A DNA stretch of 10,594 bases from VAZQ01 sp040510075 (GCA_040510075.1 JBEVJT010000169.1:1-10594), one strand, 5' to 3'. Positions 1-7,190 are shown, counted from the first letter of the stretch. Translations and numbers: made by a program. Notes: generated by a model from the letters alone, not told the origin.

Positions 1-154
1 CGGCACCTCCGCCCGCCCCAAACGAAACGATCATGCGTATCTGTCGCTGCGGCCATTCCTGCGGTGCTGCAGTTTGCGACGTCGCGGTTTGGCCCGTCGC
101 AACGAGCCAGGAGAGGGCAGCAGTTATTGCCAACCACCTGATGTGGCCGATCAT
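1..154 (-). CDS. Bug/TctC-family periplasmic solute-binding protein, N-terminal part, cut by window edge
   Basis: The minus strand is open from an ATG at 154 to the left edge (51 codons), so only the start of the gene is present. The first residues give a basic-hydrophobic signal peptide (MIGHIRWLAITAALSWLVATG), followed by a mature start reading EWPQRQIRMIVSFGAGGGA. The pattern W/Y-P-x-(R/K)-x-I-x-x-I-V-x-F-x-A-G-G is the typical entry into the first beta strand of Bug (Bordetella uptake gene)/TctC substrate-binding proteins, which bind carboxylates in the periplasm, sometimes with a TctAB membrane pair. Both the family call and the export rest on this short segment. No strong Shine-Dalgarno is visible before the ATG; no other in-frame ATG fits better. 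It follows the BKACE gene by 195 bases on the same strand, which suggests uptake and breakdown of one organic acid, but this is inference. Confidence 0.75.
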   Translation of the reverse strand, partial: MIGHIRWLAITAALSWLVATGQTATSQTAAPQEWPQRQIRMIVSFGAGGGA

Positions 155-349
155 GCTTCAAGACCCATGCTTCGTTCGCTCGCGCACCAAGATGAGGGAC
201 ACAGTATTTTGGACGGCTGCTGCGGCGCCTTGGAACTATGCCGCTGTGGGACCATCGCACTGCCTTTTTTGCGCGCGTTTACCGGTATCGACGTCGGTCG
301 TGTAGATGGTGCCCTTCGGGTACAGTCCCGACCTTTTCGGGATCATGTC

Positions 350-1291
350 CTAAAACTTGACGCGGTCGGTGCCCTTGAGGCCCAGCAGAGCGCGCGCTTC
401 CTTGGGGGTTGCGATCTGATAGCCGAGTTCTTCGACGAGCCGGCGGATTTTTGCAACCTGCTCGGCATTGCTCTTCGCAAGCTGTCCGCGACCGATATAC
501 AGGCTGTCCTCGAGCCCCACGCGCACATTGCCACCCATCATCACCGATTGGGTCGCGAACGGAATCTGGAAACGACCCGCGCCCAGCACCGACCAGTTGT
601 AGTCGCTGCCGAACAGCTTGTCGGCCGTTCGTTTCATGAACATCAAGTTGTCGATATCCGTGCCGATGCCGCCAAGTATCCCGAAAATCAGCTGCAGAAA
701 AATCGGCGGCCTGAACATGCCGCGGTCAACGCAATGGGCGAGATTATAGAGATGTCCGACGTCGTAGCATTCATGCTCGAATTTCGTGCCCTCGGCCTCG
801 CCCATCAGCTTGGAGATCTTCTCGATATCGCGGAAGGTGTTGCTGAAAATGTTCTGGTCCGAGGACAGGAGATACTGCTCCTCCCAGTCGTATTTGTATT
901 TCTTGAAGCGCGCCGCCATGGGATAGAGGGCGAAATTCATCGAGCCCATATTGAGCGAACACATTTCGGGGGAGAAAGCCCGCGCTGCCGCGAGCCGCTC
1001 CTCGACCGTCATGATCACCGAACCGCCGGTGGTGATGTTGACCACCGCGTCGGTTGACTGCTTGATGCGCGGCAGGAATTGCTTGAACACGGCGGGATCG
1101 CCGGTCGGCCTGCCGTTTTTCGGATCACGCGCATGCAGATGCAAGATGGCGGCACCGGCTTCCGCCGCTTCGATCGCCTGGTGGGCAATCTGATCGGGGG
1201 TGACGGGCAGCGCGTCGGACATGGTCGGCGTATGGATCGAGCCGGTGATCGCGCACGTGATGATTACCTTGCTCTCCGATTTCACAGCCAT
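350..1291 (-). CDS. BKACE family (DUF849) beta-keto acid cleavage enzyme
   Basis: 313 residues, the usual length for BKACE enzymes, which use zinc to condense a beta-keto acid with acetyl-CoA and split it into an acetoacetate-type product and a new CoA ester; 3-keto-5-aminohexanoate cleavage enzyme (Kce) of lysine fermentation is the founder. Visible marks: start KVIITCAITGSIHTP (res 8-22); the zinc-binding HLHAR motif at 51-55; NITTGGS at 86-91; SLNMGSMNF at 112-120; and the C-terminal GGNVRVGLEDSLY (253-265) with the conserved Glu. Together they describe a complete TIM barrel. The start at 1291 is chosen because GGAGG lies 5 bases before it; an upstream in-frame ATG at 1393 would add 34 residues without family character and overlap the preceding gene. 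Substrate cannot be told from sequence; BKACE subgroups differ widely. Gene order (ATP-grasp gene 61 bases upstream, Bug/TctC gene downstream) is compatible with either catabolism or an operon tail. Confidence 0.93.
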   Translation of the reverse strand: MAVKSESKVIITCAITGSIHTPTMSDALPVTPDQIAHQAIEAAEAGAAILHLHARDPKNGRPTGDPAVFKQFLPRIKQSTDAVVNITTGGSVIMTVEERLAAARAFSPEMCSLNMGSMNFALYPMAARFKKYKYDWEEQYLLSSDQNIFSNTFRDIEKISKLMGEAEGTKFEHECYDVGHLYNLAHCVDRGMFRPPIFLQLIFGILGGIGTDIDNLMFMKRTADKLFGSDYNWSVLGAGRFQIPFATQSVMMGGNVRVGLEDSLYIGRGQLAKSNAEQVAKIRRLVEELGYQIATPKEARALLGLKGTDRVKF

Positions 1292-1312
1292 GCTTCCCTC
1301 CATCCCGGATGT

Positions 1313-1336
1313 GATCACCCGCGGAGGCGGGCGATC
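1313..1336 (-). other. Hairpin in the leader of the BKACE gene
   Basis: On the transcript of the minus strand, GAUCGCCCGC (1336-1327) pairs with GCGGGUGAUC (1322-1313) around a CUCC loop: ten pairs with one G-U wobble. The plus-strand copy would hold an A-C mismatch at the same place, so the pairing favours minus-strand RNA. It sits in the 61-base space between the ATP-grasp stop and the BKACE ribosome binding site, with no U-run after it. It may stabilise mRNA or partly separate expression of the two genes; function is inference. Confidence 0.4.
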
Positions 1337-1352
1337 CAGTAACCCACAGCGC

Positions 1353-2657
1353 CTATACGGGGTCAAGCAACCCGAGCGCCTCGACGCGCGCATGATCGCC
1401 CTGGATCAGTCGTGTGCCGATGTCGCGCCGGTAGCGAACGTTTGGAATGAGTATGCGGTCGGCGAGGCGATTGGCGCGCGCCTGCGCCAGCACGATGCTG
1501 TCGCCCGTTCCTGTGACCACCATGGCCCAGCCATAGATACCGCTGGTGACCAGGGCGCCGCCTTCGAGCCCGAGCTCGCAATAATGCAGGTTGCTGCGGT
1601 CCTTATTGCTGAGCTCGCCCTCGATGACTACCGGGAGCCCCACCGGCTCGTTCACCTGCGAGCGCGGATAAGGAAAAGGCGGCGTGGTGAGCACGATGCC
1701 GACGCAAAATCCCGCTCGCGTTTCGAACACCGGCAGGTCTCGTCCGGTCATGGCGGCAAGAAGCTCGCCCCACTGCGTTTTTTGCAGGGGCGTCAGAATG
1801 GCAAAGCCCGGGTATCCGAAGCGGCAGGTGAATTCGAGCGGCCAGATGCCTTCTTCGTTCACGATCGTATTGAGATTGACATAACCGCGGTGGTGGTTCT
1901 CCCGCAGAACGCTCTCGATCCGAAGCAGCGTTTTTTCGAAAAATCGCCGCGACCGATCATAGGTAACCACCGTCCCCATCTCGCCGGTCAACTCACCCAA
2001 GTCGCCCGGGAAAAAGCGTTTGTGTTCCCAGTCGAGACAGGCGGGAAATAAGAAATGTTCACCGTCGAAATAGGCACCCACTCCCATTTCCACGCCGTCG
2101 ATGTACTCCATAAGCAGCAGACTTGCGCTGATGGATTTGGAGGCGGAAAGCCGATGCAAGAACGCGCGCACATCGGCGCCGTCCGCCAGGCGCCCGACGT
2201 AATTGTCGACCGCCGCTTCGGGTCCGTTGAATTTCAGGACGTAACGGCGCTCGTTCTTTTGCAGAAATTCCAGCGCCGCCTGGACATCGGCAAACTGCCA
2301 ATGGCGCGCGATCGAAAGCCCGGCCTGCGCCAGCAGATTTTGCGCAAACGCGCGATCATTCTCAAGTCGATCGCCGAAGCTGCTGCCGCCGATTACGTTG
2401 AAGCCGTCCGCGCGCAGCGCGTCCTGCAAGGCACCGCTTCCATGCGCGACATTTTCGAAGAGAAGAATGCCGTCGGGACCGGCGCTCTTGATCCAGGGTA
2501 GCGCATCGCGCCAGTCCGGCACGCGCTCAACCATCCCGGCGAGCGTGCCCCGGCAGAGCGGATTGGTAATGGCGACTTTGACGTCGTGGCCTTCTTCAAT
2601 GAGGCGAAGATAAAGGGCGGCGAGATCGCAATAATCGCCGATGCCGAGAAACCGCAT
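1353..2657 (-). CDS. PurD-like ATP-grasp ligase of divergent substrate specificity
   Basis: 434 residues, the normal length of phosphoribosylamine-glycine ligase (PurD), with the same layout. Residues 1-100 form the N-terminal Rossmann-like domain; the ATP-grasp core shows RYVLKFNGP (138-146, ATP lysine K142), MEYIDGVEMGVGAYFDG (183-199) and NLNTIVNEEGIWPLEF-CRFGYPG (261-284, metal ligand E275 and the R-F-G loop). The C-terminal domain has TTPPFPYP (324-331) and the PurD hallmark YRRDIG (409-414). The odd part is the N-terminal loop: PurD enzymes carry GxGGREHA for the phosphoribosylamine phosphate, whereas here it reads GIGDYCDLAALY (5-16). Known: ATP-grasp enzymes join a carboxylate to an amine through an acyl phosphate. 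Inferred: this paralogue uses a different amine, and is not the housekeeping purine enzyme. It lies between an iron oxidase gene (99 bases upstream, REP-like palindrome in the gap) and BKACE. The start has no clear Shine-Dalgarno but the fold begins right there. Confidence 0.85.
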   Translation of the reverse strand: MRFLGIGDYCDLAALYLRLIEEGHDVKVAITNPLCRGTLAGMVERVPDWRDALPWIKSAGPDGILLFENVAHGSGALQDALRADGFNVIGGSSFGDRLENDRAFAQNLLAQAGLSIARHWQFADVQAALEFLQKNERRYVLKFNGPEAAVDNYVGRLADGADVRAFLHRLSASKSISASLLLMEYIDGVEMGVGAYFDGEHFLFPACLDWEHKRFFPGDLGELTGEMGTVVTYDRSRRFFEKTLLRIESVLRENHHRGYVNLNTIVNEEGIWPLEFTCRFGYPGFAILTPLQKTQWGELLAAMTGRDLPVFETRAGFCVGIVLTTPPFPYPRSQVNEPVGLPVVIEGELSNKDRSNLHYCELGLEGGALVTSGIYGWAMVVTGTGDSIVLAQARANRLADRILIPNVRYRRDIGTRLIQGDHARVEALGLLDPV

Positions 2658-2693
2658 CGCCCACTTTCATCCGTTCGTCCCCAAGATGCGGGG

Positions 2694-2732
2694 GGATCCG
2701 GTATTTTGCCGGATTCCAGCTTGCGCGGGAAT
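2694..2732. repeat. REP-like double palindrome between two genes
   Basis: Two hairpins abut in the 99-base gap. The first pairs ATCCGG (2696-2701) with CCGGAT (2709-2714) around a 7-base A/T-rich loop. The second pairs ATTCC-GC (2713-2720) with GC-GGAAT (2725-2732) around TTGC with one mismatch. The second resembles the common intergenic palindromes of Bradyrhizobium-type genomes that read GGAATCCxGC...GCxGGATTCC-like in either strand. Only one copy is in the window, so repetition in the genome is inferred. It may act as an mRNA stabiliser or weak terminator between the iron oxidase and the ATP-grasp gene. Confidence 0.45.
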
Positions 2733-2756
2733 GCGCGGATTTCATCGAGAGCTGCG

Positions 2757-3680
2757 CTATGCGGCTTTGCTCTTTGGAGCCGAGAGACCGAATTTTTCAC
2801 GGTAGCGGGCAAAGCACTGGGCGCCATGCCAGAGTCGCAGCAGCGCCCCTTCGCCGATCGCCTGTGCCCGGCGCGGGTCCTCCCGCACGAGCGGCCGCAA
2901 CACTTCCCGGTTCCAGCACTCCGAATGACGCACGTCGAGCACCGCATGGAGTGCGAAATAGTGCCGCTTCTTTGCCGGAATGCCCAGCCGGCGCAGGCCG
3001 CGATCGACGTAGCCGGCGCGGGTAGGCGCGGTCATTTCGATCACCCCAAGCGCGCCGATTGAGTGAAATGCGTAAGAGCGATGGCGCGCCAAGGCGACCA
3101 TCATGTTGCCGAGCGCGAGCGCCTCCGGCACCACACCTTCCGGCGTGGGATGCACCTCGAGGTAACGCGCGAGACGCTCCAGCATGGGTCCGTGCATCCC
3201 CTTGCTCCTGCCGCGCCCCATTTCGTCCCAGTAATTACGCGCCATTTCGAGCTTCGCCTGCTCCGGCATCTTGATCTGCGTCAGCGCGAGGAGATCGTCG
3301 AAGCCGGCTTCTCCCGCCACTTCCTGCTCGACAAACCATCGTATCTGTTCGTGCGTGGCCACGGTCTCCAGCCAAGGAAACAGCGGGTCTCCCTGGCCAG
3401 GACCGTCCTCACGCAGCCGCTCGAACCAGGCGATGAAGCCATCCACGTCATTGGGAATATCGCGCGCAAGCGGAGCGGTTTCTTCGCGCACGGCTTCGAT
3501 GAAATCTCTTTCGGCAACAAGCGCGCGCGCTTCGCTTTCCAGCTCATGCCTGCAATCCGGCGAAGGCAAGCCCGGCTGCAGGCGCCCTCGATTGAAGCGC
3601 GCGAGCCCGCGCTGAAAAGTCGCAAAGCCGCTGCCGTGCAGGTGGGAAGCACAGCGGGTCCATTGTTTGCTGTCGCGCAT
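2757..3680 (-). CDS. Haem-oxygenase-like non-haem iron oxidase (iron-containing redox enzyme family)
   Basis: 307 residues, almost wholly helical by composition. The pattern matches the HDO (haem-oxygenase-like diiron oxidase/oxygenase) group that includes CADD, UndA, BesC and SznF: an acidic first helix WFVEQEV (115-121); NYWDEMGRG...MHG (149-164) with E153 and H163; GALGVIE (209-215) with E215; and the closing helix YFALHAVLDVRH (241-252) giving H245, D249 and H252. These Glu/His/Asp residues are the likely iron ligands. Known members oxidise amines, cleave C-C bonds in amino acids or fatty acids, or N-oxygenate arginine; they are usually found in natural product or cofactor pathways. The start at 3680 has GGAG 8 bases before it; an in-frame ATG at 3701, overlapping the methyltransferase stop by 8 bases, lacks one. 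Either way the gene is set for coupled translation with the methyltransferase. It could also be a PqqC/TenA-like relative; the D-x-x-H ending argues for the HDO group. The substrate is unknown. Confidence 0.83.
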   Translation of the reverse strand: MRDSKQWTRCASHLHGSGFATFQRGLARFNRGRLQPGLPSPDCRHELESEARALVAERDFIEAVREETAPLARDIPNDVDGFIAWFERLREDGPGQGDPLFPWLETVATHEQIRWFVEQEVAGEAGFDDLLALTQIKMPEQAKLEMARNYWDEMGRGRSKGMHGPMLERLARYLEVHPTPEGVVPEALALGNMMVALARHRSYAFHSIGALGVIEMTAPTRAGYVDRGLRRLGIPAKKRHYFALHAVLDVRHSECWNREVLRPLVREDPRRAQAIGEGALLRLWHGAQCFARYREKFGLSAPKSKAA

Positions 3681-3693
3681 GTGGGAAACTCCA

Positions 3694-4632
3694 TCAGGCA
3701 TTGACGGTCAGCGCAACGACAGCGATGCGATCGGCGCAATCGTACGGTGCGCGCTCGAGCTCTTCCCCGAACACATCAGGGTCGATCTCTTCGTAAGAGA
3801 ATGGGAGCTTGCGTTGCTCGATGAGGGGCCGCACAGCTTCGAGAAAACAATCGTTGCCGTTGATCACGGGCGTGCCGGTGTAGAGGAAAAGGCGACCGCC
3901 GGGATAAAGCCGATCGAGGCTCTGTTCCACGATGCGCAGCGACAGCTCGATCCCCAATTTGCCGCCACCGTGCCGGTAGAGCCGCGCTCCTTCATCGACC
4001 AGGTATGGTGGATTGGAAATGATCAGATCTCCGCCCTCGTTGATATCGTCGAGTACGTTGCTGAGCACCGTCCTGACATTCCCAATGCCGTTGAGGCGCG
4101 CATTGATACGGCTGAAACGCAGCGCCTTGGGATTGATGTCGGTGAGGATCACATCCGGATTGGCGCGCCCGCGCAGCGCGGCGGCGGCGCACAGTCCTCC
4201 CGCCCCGCTGCCGCAGCCGATATCGATCACGGTCAGGGAGCGGCCCGAATTGATATCGCCGATGGCGTGCCGCAGAGCCCGCGCGAAACGATACGTGTCG
4301 GGCCCGAAAAACACGCTATCCGGCGCGTCGGTCGGAAATGCCGAATGGACGTAGATCTGTTCCGAGAGTGTCGAGAATCGCACTTTGCTGCGCAGGAGAT
4401 CATCGCTCTGCATCAGCTGGTCGGCCGCTTGCAGCAGCTCAACCATTTCAGATGGCAGCTCGATTGCGTGAAACGGCTGGTTCCACCCGAAAATGCGCTC
4501 GAGCAGACCGGCCGTGCTGTGCGGCCGCGAATCGACGCGGCGATGAGTCAGAGGGGTTACGGTAGTGAAACGGTAGTTACGGGCACGCAGCTCCTGTCCG
4601 AGAGCCACCAGCGCCGCGTCTTTCACGTCCAT
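3694..4632 (-). CDS. Class I SAM-dependent methyltransferase, HemK/PrmC-like NPPY type
   Basis: 312 residues from the ATG at 4632. An N-terminal domain (1-125) of unclear family precedes a Rossmann methyltransferase core: SAM-binding motif I VIDIGCGSGAGG (135-146), acidic TDINPKAL (164-171), and motif IV SNPPY (206-210). NPPY is found in enzymes that methylate a planar nitrogen, such as PrmC on release-factor glutamine, or N6-adenine and RlmF/G-type rRNA methyltransferases; the target here is not identifiable. The region IELPSEMVELLQ...VYVHSAFP-like (57-100) suggests a small substrate- or partner-binding N domain. A longer reading begins with GTG at 4761, overlapping the preceding stop as GTGA, but its extra 43 residues look non-conserved and have no ribosome site. 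A GGAAC lies at 4694-4690 but its -10 partner (GATT) is poor. The 3' end abuts the iron oxidase start, so both are very likely co-expressed. Confidence 0.82.
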   Translation of the reverse strand: MDVKDAALVALGQELRARNYRFTTVTPLTHRRVDSRPHSTAGLLERIFGWNQPFHAIELPSEMVELLQAADQLMQSDDLLRSKVRFSTLSEQIYVHSAFPTDAPDSVFFGPDTYRFARALRHAIGDINSGRSLTVIDIGCGSGAGGLCAAAALRGRANPDVILTDINPKALRFSRINARLNGIGNVRTVLSNVLDDINEGGDLIISNPPYLVDEGARLYRHGGGKLGIELSLRIVEQSLDRLYPGGRLFLYTGTPVINGNDCFLEAVRPLIEQRKLPFSYEEIDPDVFGEELERAPYDCADRIAVVALTVNA

Positions 4633-4757
4633 GTTTTCGCATCCGCCCGCCCCATGCAGTCCGCCGTACAATCCTTTGCACGTCAAAGAGTTCCATTTGT
4701 TACTCTTGACGACATGGGGAGAGAGGGAGCGCGCGAGCCGTGTGTCTGTAACATGAT

Positions 4758-6097
4758 TCACTCGGCGGCGACGAGACGCTCTTTTTGTTGCACCTCCGCG
4801 AGCGGGACGACAGCAGGCCCGTTGAGCGGCGTGCCGTCAGGCGCGAATTGCGAACCGTGACAAGGACAATCCCAGCACTGCTCGAGGGAATTCCAATGCA
4901 CGACGCACCCCATATGGGTGCAGGTCGCGGAGCGCAGATGCAATGCGCCATGCGCATCGCGGCACGCGGCGACCTTCTTCATTCCGCTGCGGAAGACCGC
5001 GCCTTCTCCAAGCCGCAGCTGGCCAATCGATTTGATCTCGCCGGTGGTGAAATATTCCGCAAAGCTCTTCAGCACGGTGAGGTTCTCGCCGATGAATTCG
5101 CGCACATGCCTGGCCACGTTGCGGCCGGGATCGAACGCCTCGCTCCAGGAACTGCGGCCGTCGATAATCTGCTGGCTGACGAGCAGCGAGCCGATGACGC
5201 CATTCGTCAGGCCCTGCCCGGAGTCGCCCGTGATCAGATAGCGATGCTGATCGCCCGCGTTGCGCCCCAGGAATCCGAGGTAATCGACGGGCTCCATGAC
5301 CTGGCCGACCAACAATGGGTGATGTCGCCGAGTTGTGGAAGCCGATCGCGCGTCCAGCGCTCGAGCCCGGCGTAACGCGCTTCGCCGTCGTCGGCCTCGC
5401 CTGATTTGTGGTCCTCGCCGCCGACGATGATGATGTCCTGGCTCTCGCTGCAAGGCTGCAGACGAACGTAGTGACCACGACGTCGCCGTTTTCTTCGACT
5501 GCGCCCTCGACGGCAGTGTTGGCAAAGAGTTTAGCGCCGCTGTTCACAAGAACGCGCGCCAGTCCCGCGAGATATTTGAGCGGATGGAAGCGCGCCTGAT
5601 CCGGGAAACGTAACGAGCGCACGCGGTTGCCGGCATGCAACGGGGACGCCCGCTTGTGTGCAGGCGGCAAACTCGTCGTCGAGGACTGAGGCAGGGGTTT
5701 CGGGCGCCAAGAACAAATAGCCATCGAGGCGGCGGAAATCGCAGTCGATGTTCTCGCGCGCAGCGATCGCTTCGATGCGGTTTATGGCGGCCGCCTGGCT
5801 CTCATAGACGACCTTGGCGACATCGAGCCCGCGCGTTTTGATCAGTTCGGCATAGCGGTCATCGAGTGCGGAGACGAGATGCGCGCTCGTGCGCGCAGTC
5901 ATGCCGCTGCCGATCGCGCCGCGGTCGATCACCATGACGGACCGCCCGCGCGACATGAGCTCGTACCCGGTCGAGAGCCCCGCAATTCCCGAGCCGATGA
6001 TGACGACGTCCGCGCTATGCTCGCCCGCAAGCGGCGGCGCATCGGCGACAGGCGTGCCCATCCAAAGCGATTTCGTGCGTTCCTGCGCGACATTCAT
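4758..6097 (-). pseudogene. FAD-dependent oxidoreductase with C-terminal Rieske domain, broken by several frame changes
   Basis: Read in pieces, this is one enzyme of the DadA-like FAD oxidoreductase plus Rieske [2Fe-2S] type. Frame 1 (6097 to about 5645) starts MNVAQERTK behind GGGAG and contains the FAD-binding VVIIGSGIAGLSTGYEL. Near 5640-5655 the reading moves to a second frame with RFPDQARFHPLKYLAGLAR and ends in VVVTT. At about 5470 a third frame takes over with HYVRLQP...EARYAGLERWTRD. At about 5305, where CTGGCC seems to lack one C, the fourth part GQVMEPVDYLGFLGRN begins and runs to the Rieske motif CTHMGC...CPCHGSQF and the stop at 4758. Family members run about 500 residues; here about 446 codons are left, and the piece normally between VVVTT and HYVRLQP (roughly 50-60 residues) is missing. 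So there are two apparent one-base-type shifts and one deletion. It is either a decayed gene or carries sequencing errors; the deletion argues for true decay. Confidence 0.85.
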
Positions 6098-6128
6098 GGC
6101 CGGCTCCCGATTGCTGCGTTTGAACAAC

Positions 6129-6154
6129 AACCATCGCACGCCCGACAGAGTTCC
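6129..6154 (-). promoter_or_regulatory. Possible EcfG-type (general stress) promoter of the FAD-Rieske gene
   Basis: On the minus strand GGAAC (6154-6150), 17 bases, then GGTT (6132-6129), about 32 bases before the ATG at 6097. The EcfG consensus of alphaproteobacteria is GGAAC-N16/17-cGTT; only the weakly conserved first base of the -10 differs. Confidence 0.45.
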
Positions 6155-6249
6155 GGGCTGGCCCATTGCCGCGAAAGTGCGGACGCAGTCCTTCCTTCTG
6201 GATTTCTTCTGGGTTCCCGCAGCGCGCCGAACGAGCGAAGGTAAAGATC

Positions 6250-6795
6250 CTAGCGCGCAGTTTCGTTCGTGCGCGCCTTCCATTCCTTGACGATGGCCCA
6301 ACAGGCGATGGCGGCAAGGATCGCCGAAATCACCGCGTTGTAGCCGGCGAGCGAGAGGCCGAGAAACCGCCACGGTGCTTCGTCACACCGCACTACGGTC
6401 ATGTTCTGGATTTGCTCGACGAGGCTGCGCCCGGACGCGATCGGCTCGGCGGCACCCGAGCAGGTTTGGGGCCCGCGCCACCAGTGCCATTCGACACCTG
6501 AGTGATAAATGCCCAGTCCGGTGTTCCAGAGCATTCCGGCCGCAATCGCAAGGAGCGCGGCGATTAGCACTTTGCGCGACGCACCGGCCTGCTCGCCCAC
6601 GCCCGTCATCACCGCGAGTGGCACCGCGAAATAATAGGCGTAGCGCTGTTCGAGACAGAGCGGACAGGGCCGGTAACCGAGCCCGTATTGGAAGAACCAG
6701 GCGCCAGCGATGGTCACCGCCCCCACGACCGCAATGGCAATCGCCGCGGAAGCAACAGGCCTTGCGGCGATCATGCTCTCCGCCCTGCGCTCCAT
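6250..6795 (-). CDS. dsbB: DsbB-family disulfide bond formation protein B
   Basis: 181 residues with four predicted membrane helices (about 16-37, 51-67, 76-97, 145-169). The first periplasmic loop carries RPCPLCLEQR (42-51) with the redox pair C44/C47; the second loop carries C112 in GPQTCSG and C137 in VRCDE, the pair that receives electrons from DsbA. The VRCDE and CxxC-LEQR signatures and the size are those of DsbB, which reoxidises DsbA and passes electrons to quinone in the inner membrane. The first ATG (6795) has only AGGG at long distance; an ATG at 6774 (starting MIAARPVAS) has a close GGAG and would also suit, giving 174 residues. A TATATT at 6830-6825 may be its -10 box, but I find no matching -35. 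It is the first gene of the minus-strand series and 152 bases from the next, so probably its own unit. No dsbA is in view. Confidence 0.92.
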   Translation of the reverse strand: MERRAESMIAARPVASAAIAIAVVGAVTIAGAWFFQYGLGYRPCPLCLEQRYAYYFAVPLAVMTGVGEQAGASRKVLIAALLAIAAGMLWNTGLGIYHSGVEWHWWRGPQTCSGAAEPIASGRSLVEQIQNMTVVRCDEAPWRFLGLSLAGYNAVISAILAAIACWAIVKEWKARTNETAR

Positions 6796-7152
6796 CTCAG
6801 CCGTATCCCTGTGTGCGATGTCAGAATATAGTCTGCGAACGCGGCAATGATATGGGCAGCCTTACTCGGCGGACCCAGGCCTCTTGGGCATCTCTGCGCA
6901 TCACATTTTTGGTCGTAAGCCTTGGAAATAAGAGAAGTTCTGCTGGTAATGCGGCTTCTCATCGGCACATTAAAGCTGCGTAACCCTTAAGGCTCATTCG
7001 CTTCGGTAGTGGGTCGGCGCCGTTGCGATGAGGCGCGAACGCTGAAATCACGCCTCAAGTCGACGGTGGCAGCTCACAGTAGGCCACTCAGCCACCCTCC
7101 TTCATTCAGTCCTTCGACCGGCATTCGAAAGAAAACGTACGGGCGTGCTGGC
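6796..7152. other. Gene-free stretch between dsbB and tRNA-Leu
   Basis: About 360 bases (395 up to the tRNA) separate the divergently oriented dsbB and tRNA gene. No reading frame here looks like a protein. It contains a possible -10 box for dsbB (6830-6825), a CCTTAAGG palindrome (6985-6992) and a 7-bp inverted repeat TGAGGCG/CGCCTCA (7029-7035 and 7051-7057, 15-base loop). None has a clear role. An undetected small RNA is possible but nothing in the sequence supports it. Confidence 0.6.
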
Positions 7153-7154
7153 TT

Positions 7155-7181
7155 TTGCGACAATCCCCGCGCGGCTATAGA
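7155..7181 (+). promoter_or_regulatory. Probable housekeeping promoter of tRNA-Leu
   Basis: TTGCGA (7155-7160) and TATAGA (7176-7181) are 15 bases apart, with TATAGA ending 9 bases before the mature tRNA. Spacing is shorter than the usual 17, but a -10 this close to a tRNA start is typical of alphaproteobacteria. Confidence 0.5.
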
Positions 7182-7190
7182 TTGAGCCAA

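Noticed and set aside
312..342. Two small hairpins (CCCTTCGGG and TCCCGA/TCGGGA) after BKACE considered as terminator
   Set aside because: Stems are short and no U-run follows in the minus direction.
236..346. Minus-strand 36-codon frame behind the BKACE stop (MIPKRSGLYPKGTIYTTD...)
   Set aside because: The composition is plausible but the only Shine-Dalgarno (AGGA) lies one base from the ATG and there is no family resemblance, so it cannot be supported as a gene.
74..1057. Long plus-strand frame of 327 codons opposite BKACE
   Set aside because: It is the antisense shadow of the BKACE gene in GC-rich DNA; no family pattern, no ribosome site.
4690..4694. GGAAC upstream of the methyltransferase as an EcfG promoter
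   Set aside because: The element 16 bases on reads GATT, lacking the required GTT.
3667..4860. Plus-strand frame of 397 codons opposite the methyltransferase
   Set aside because: Antisense of a gene with clear SAM-binding motifs; composition is that of a mirrored frame.
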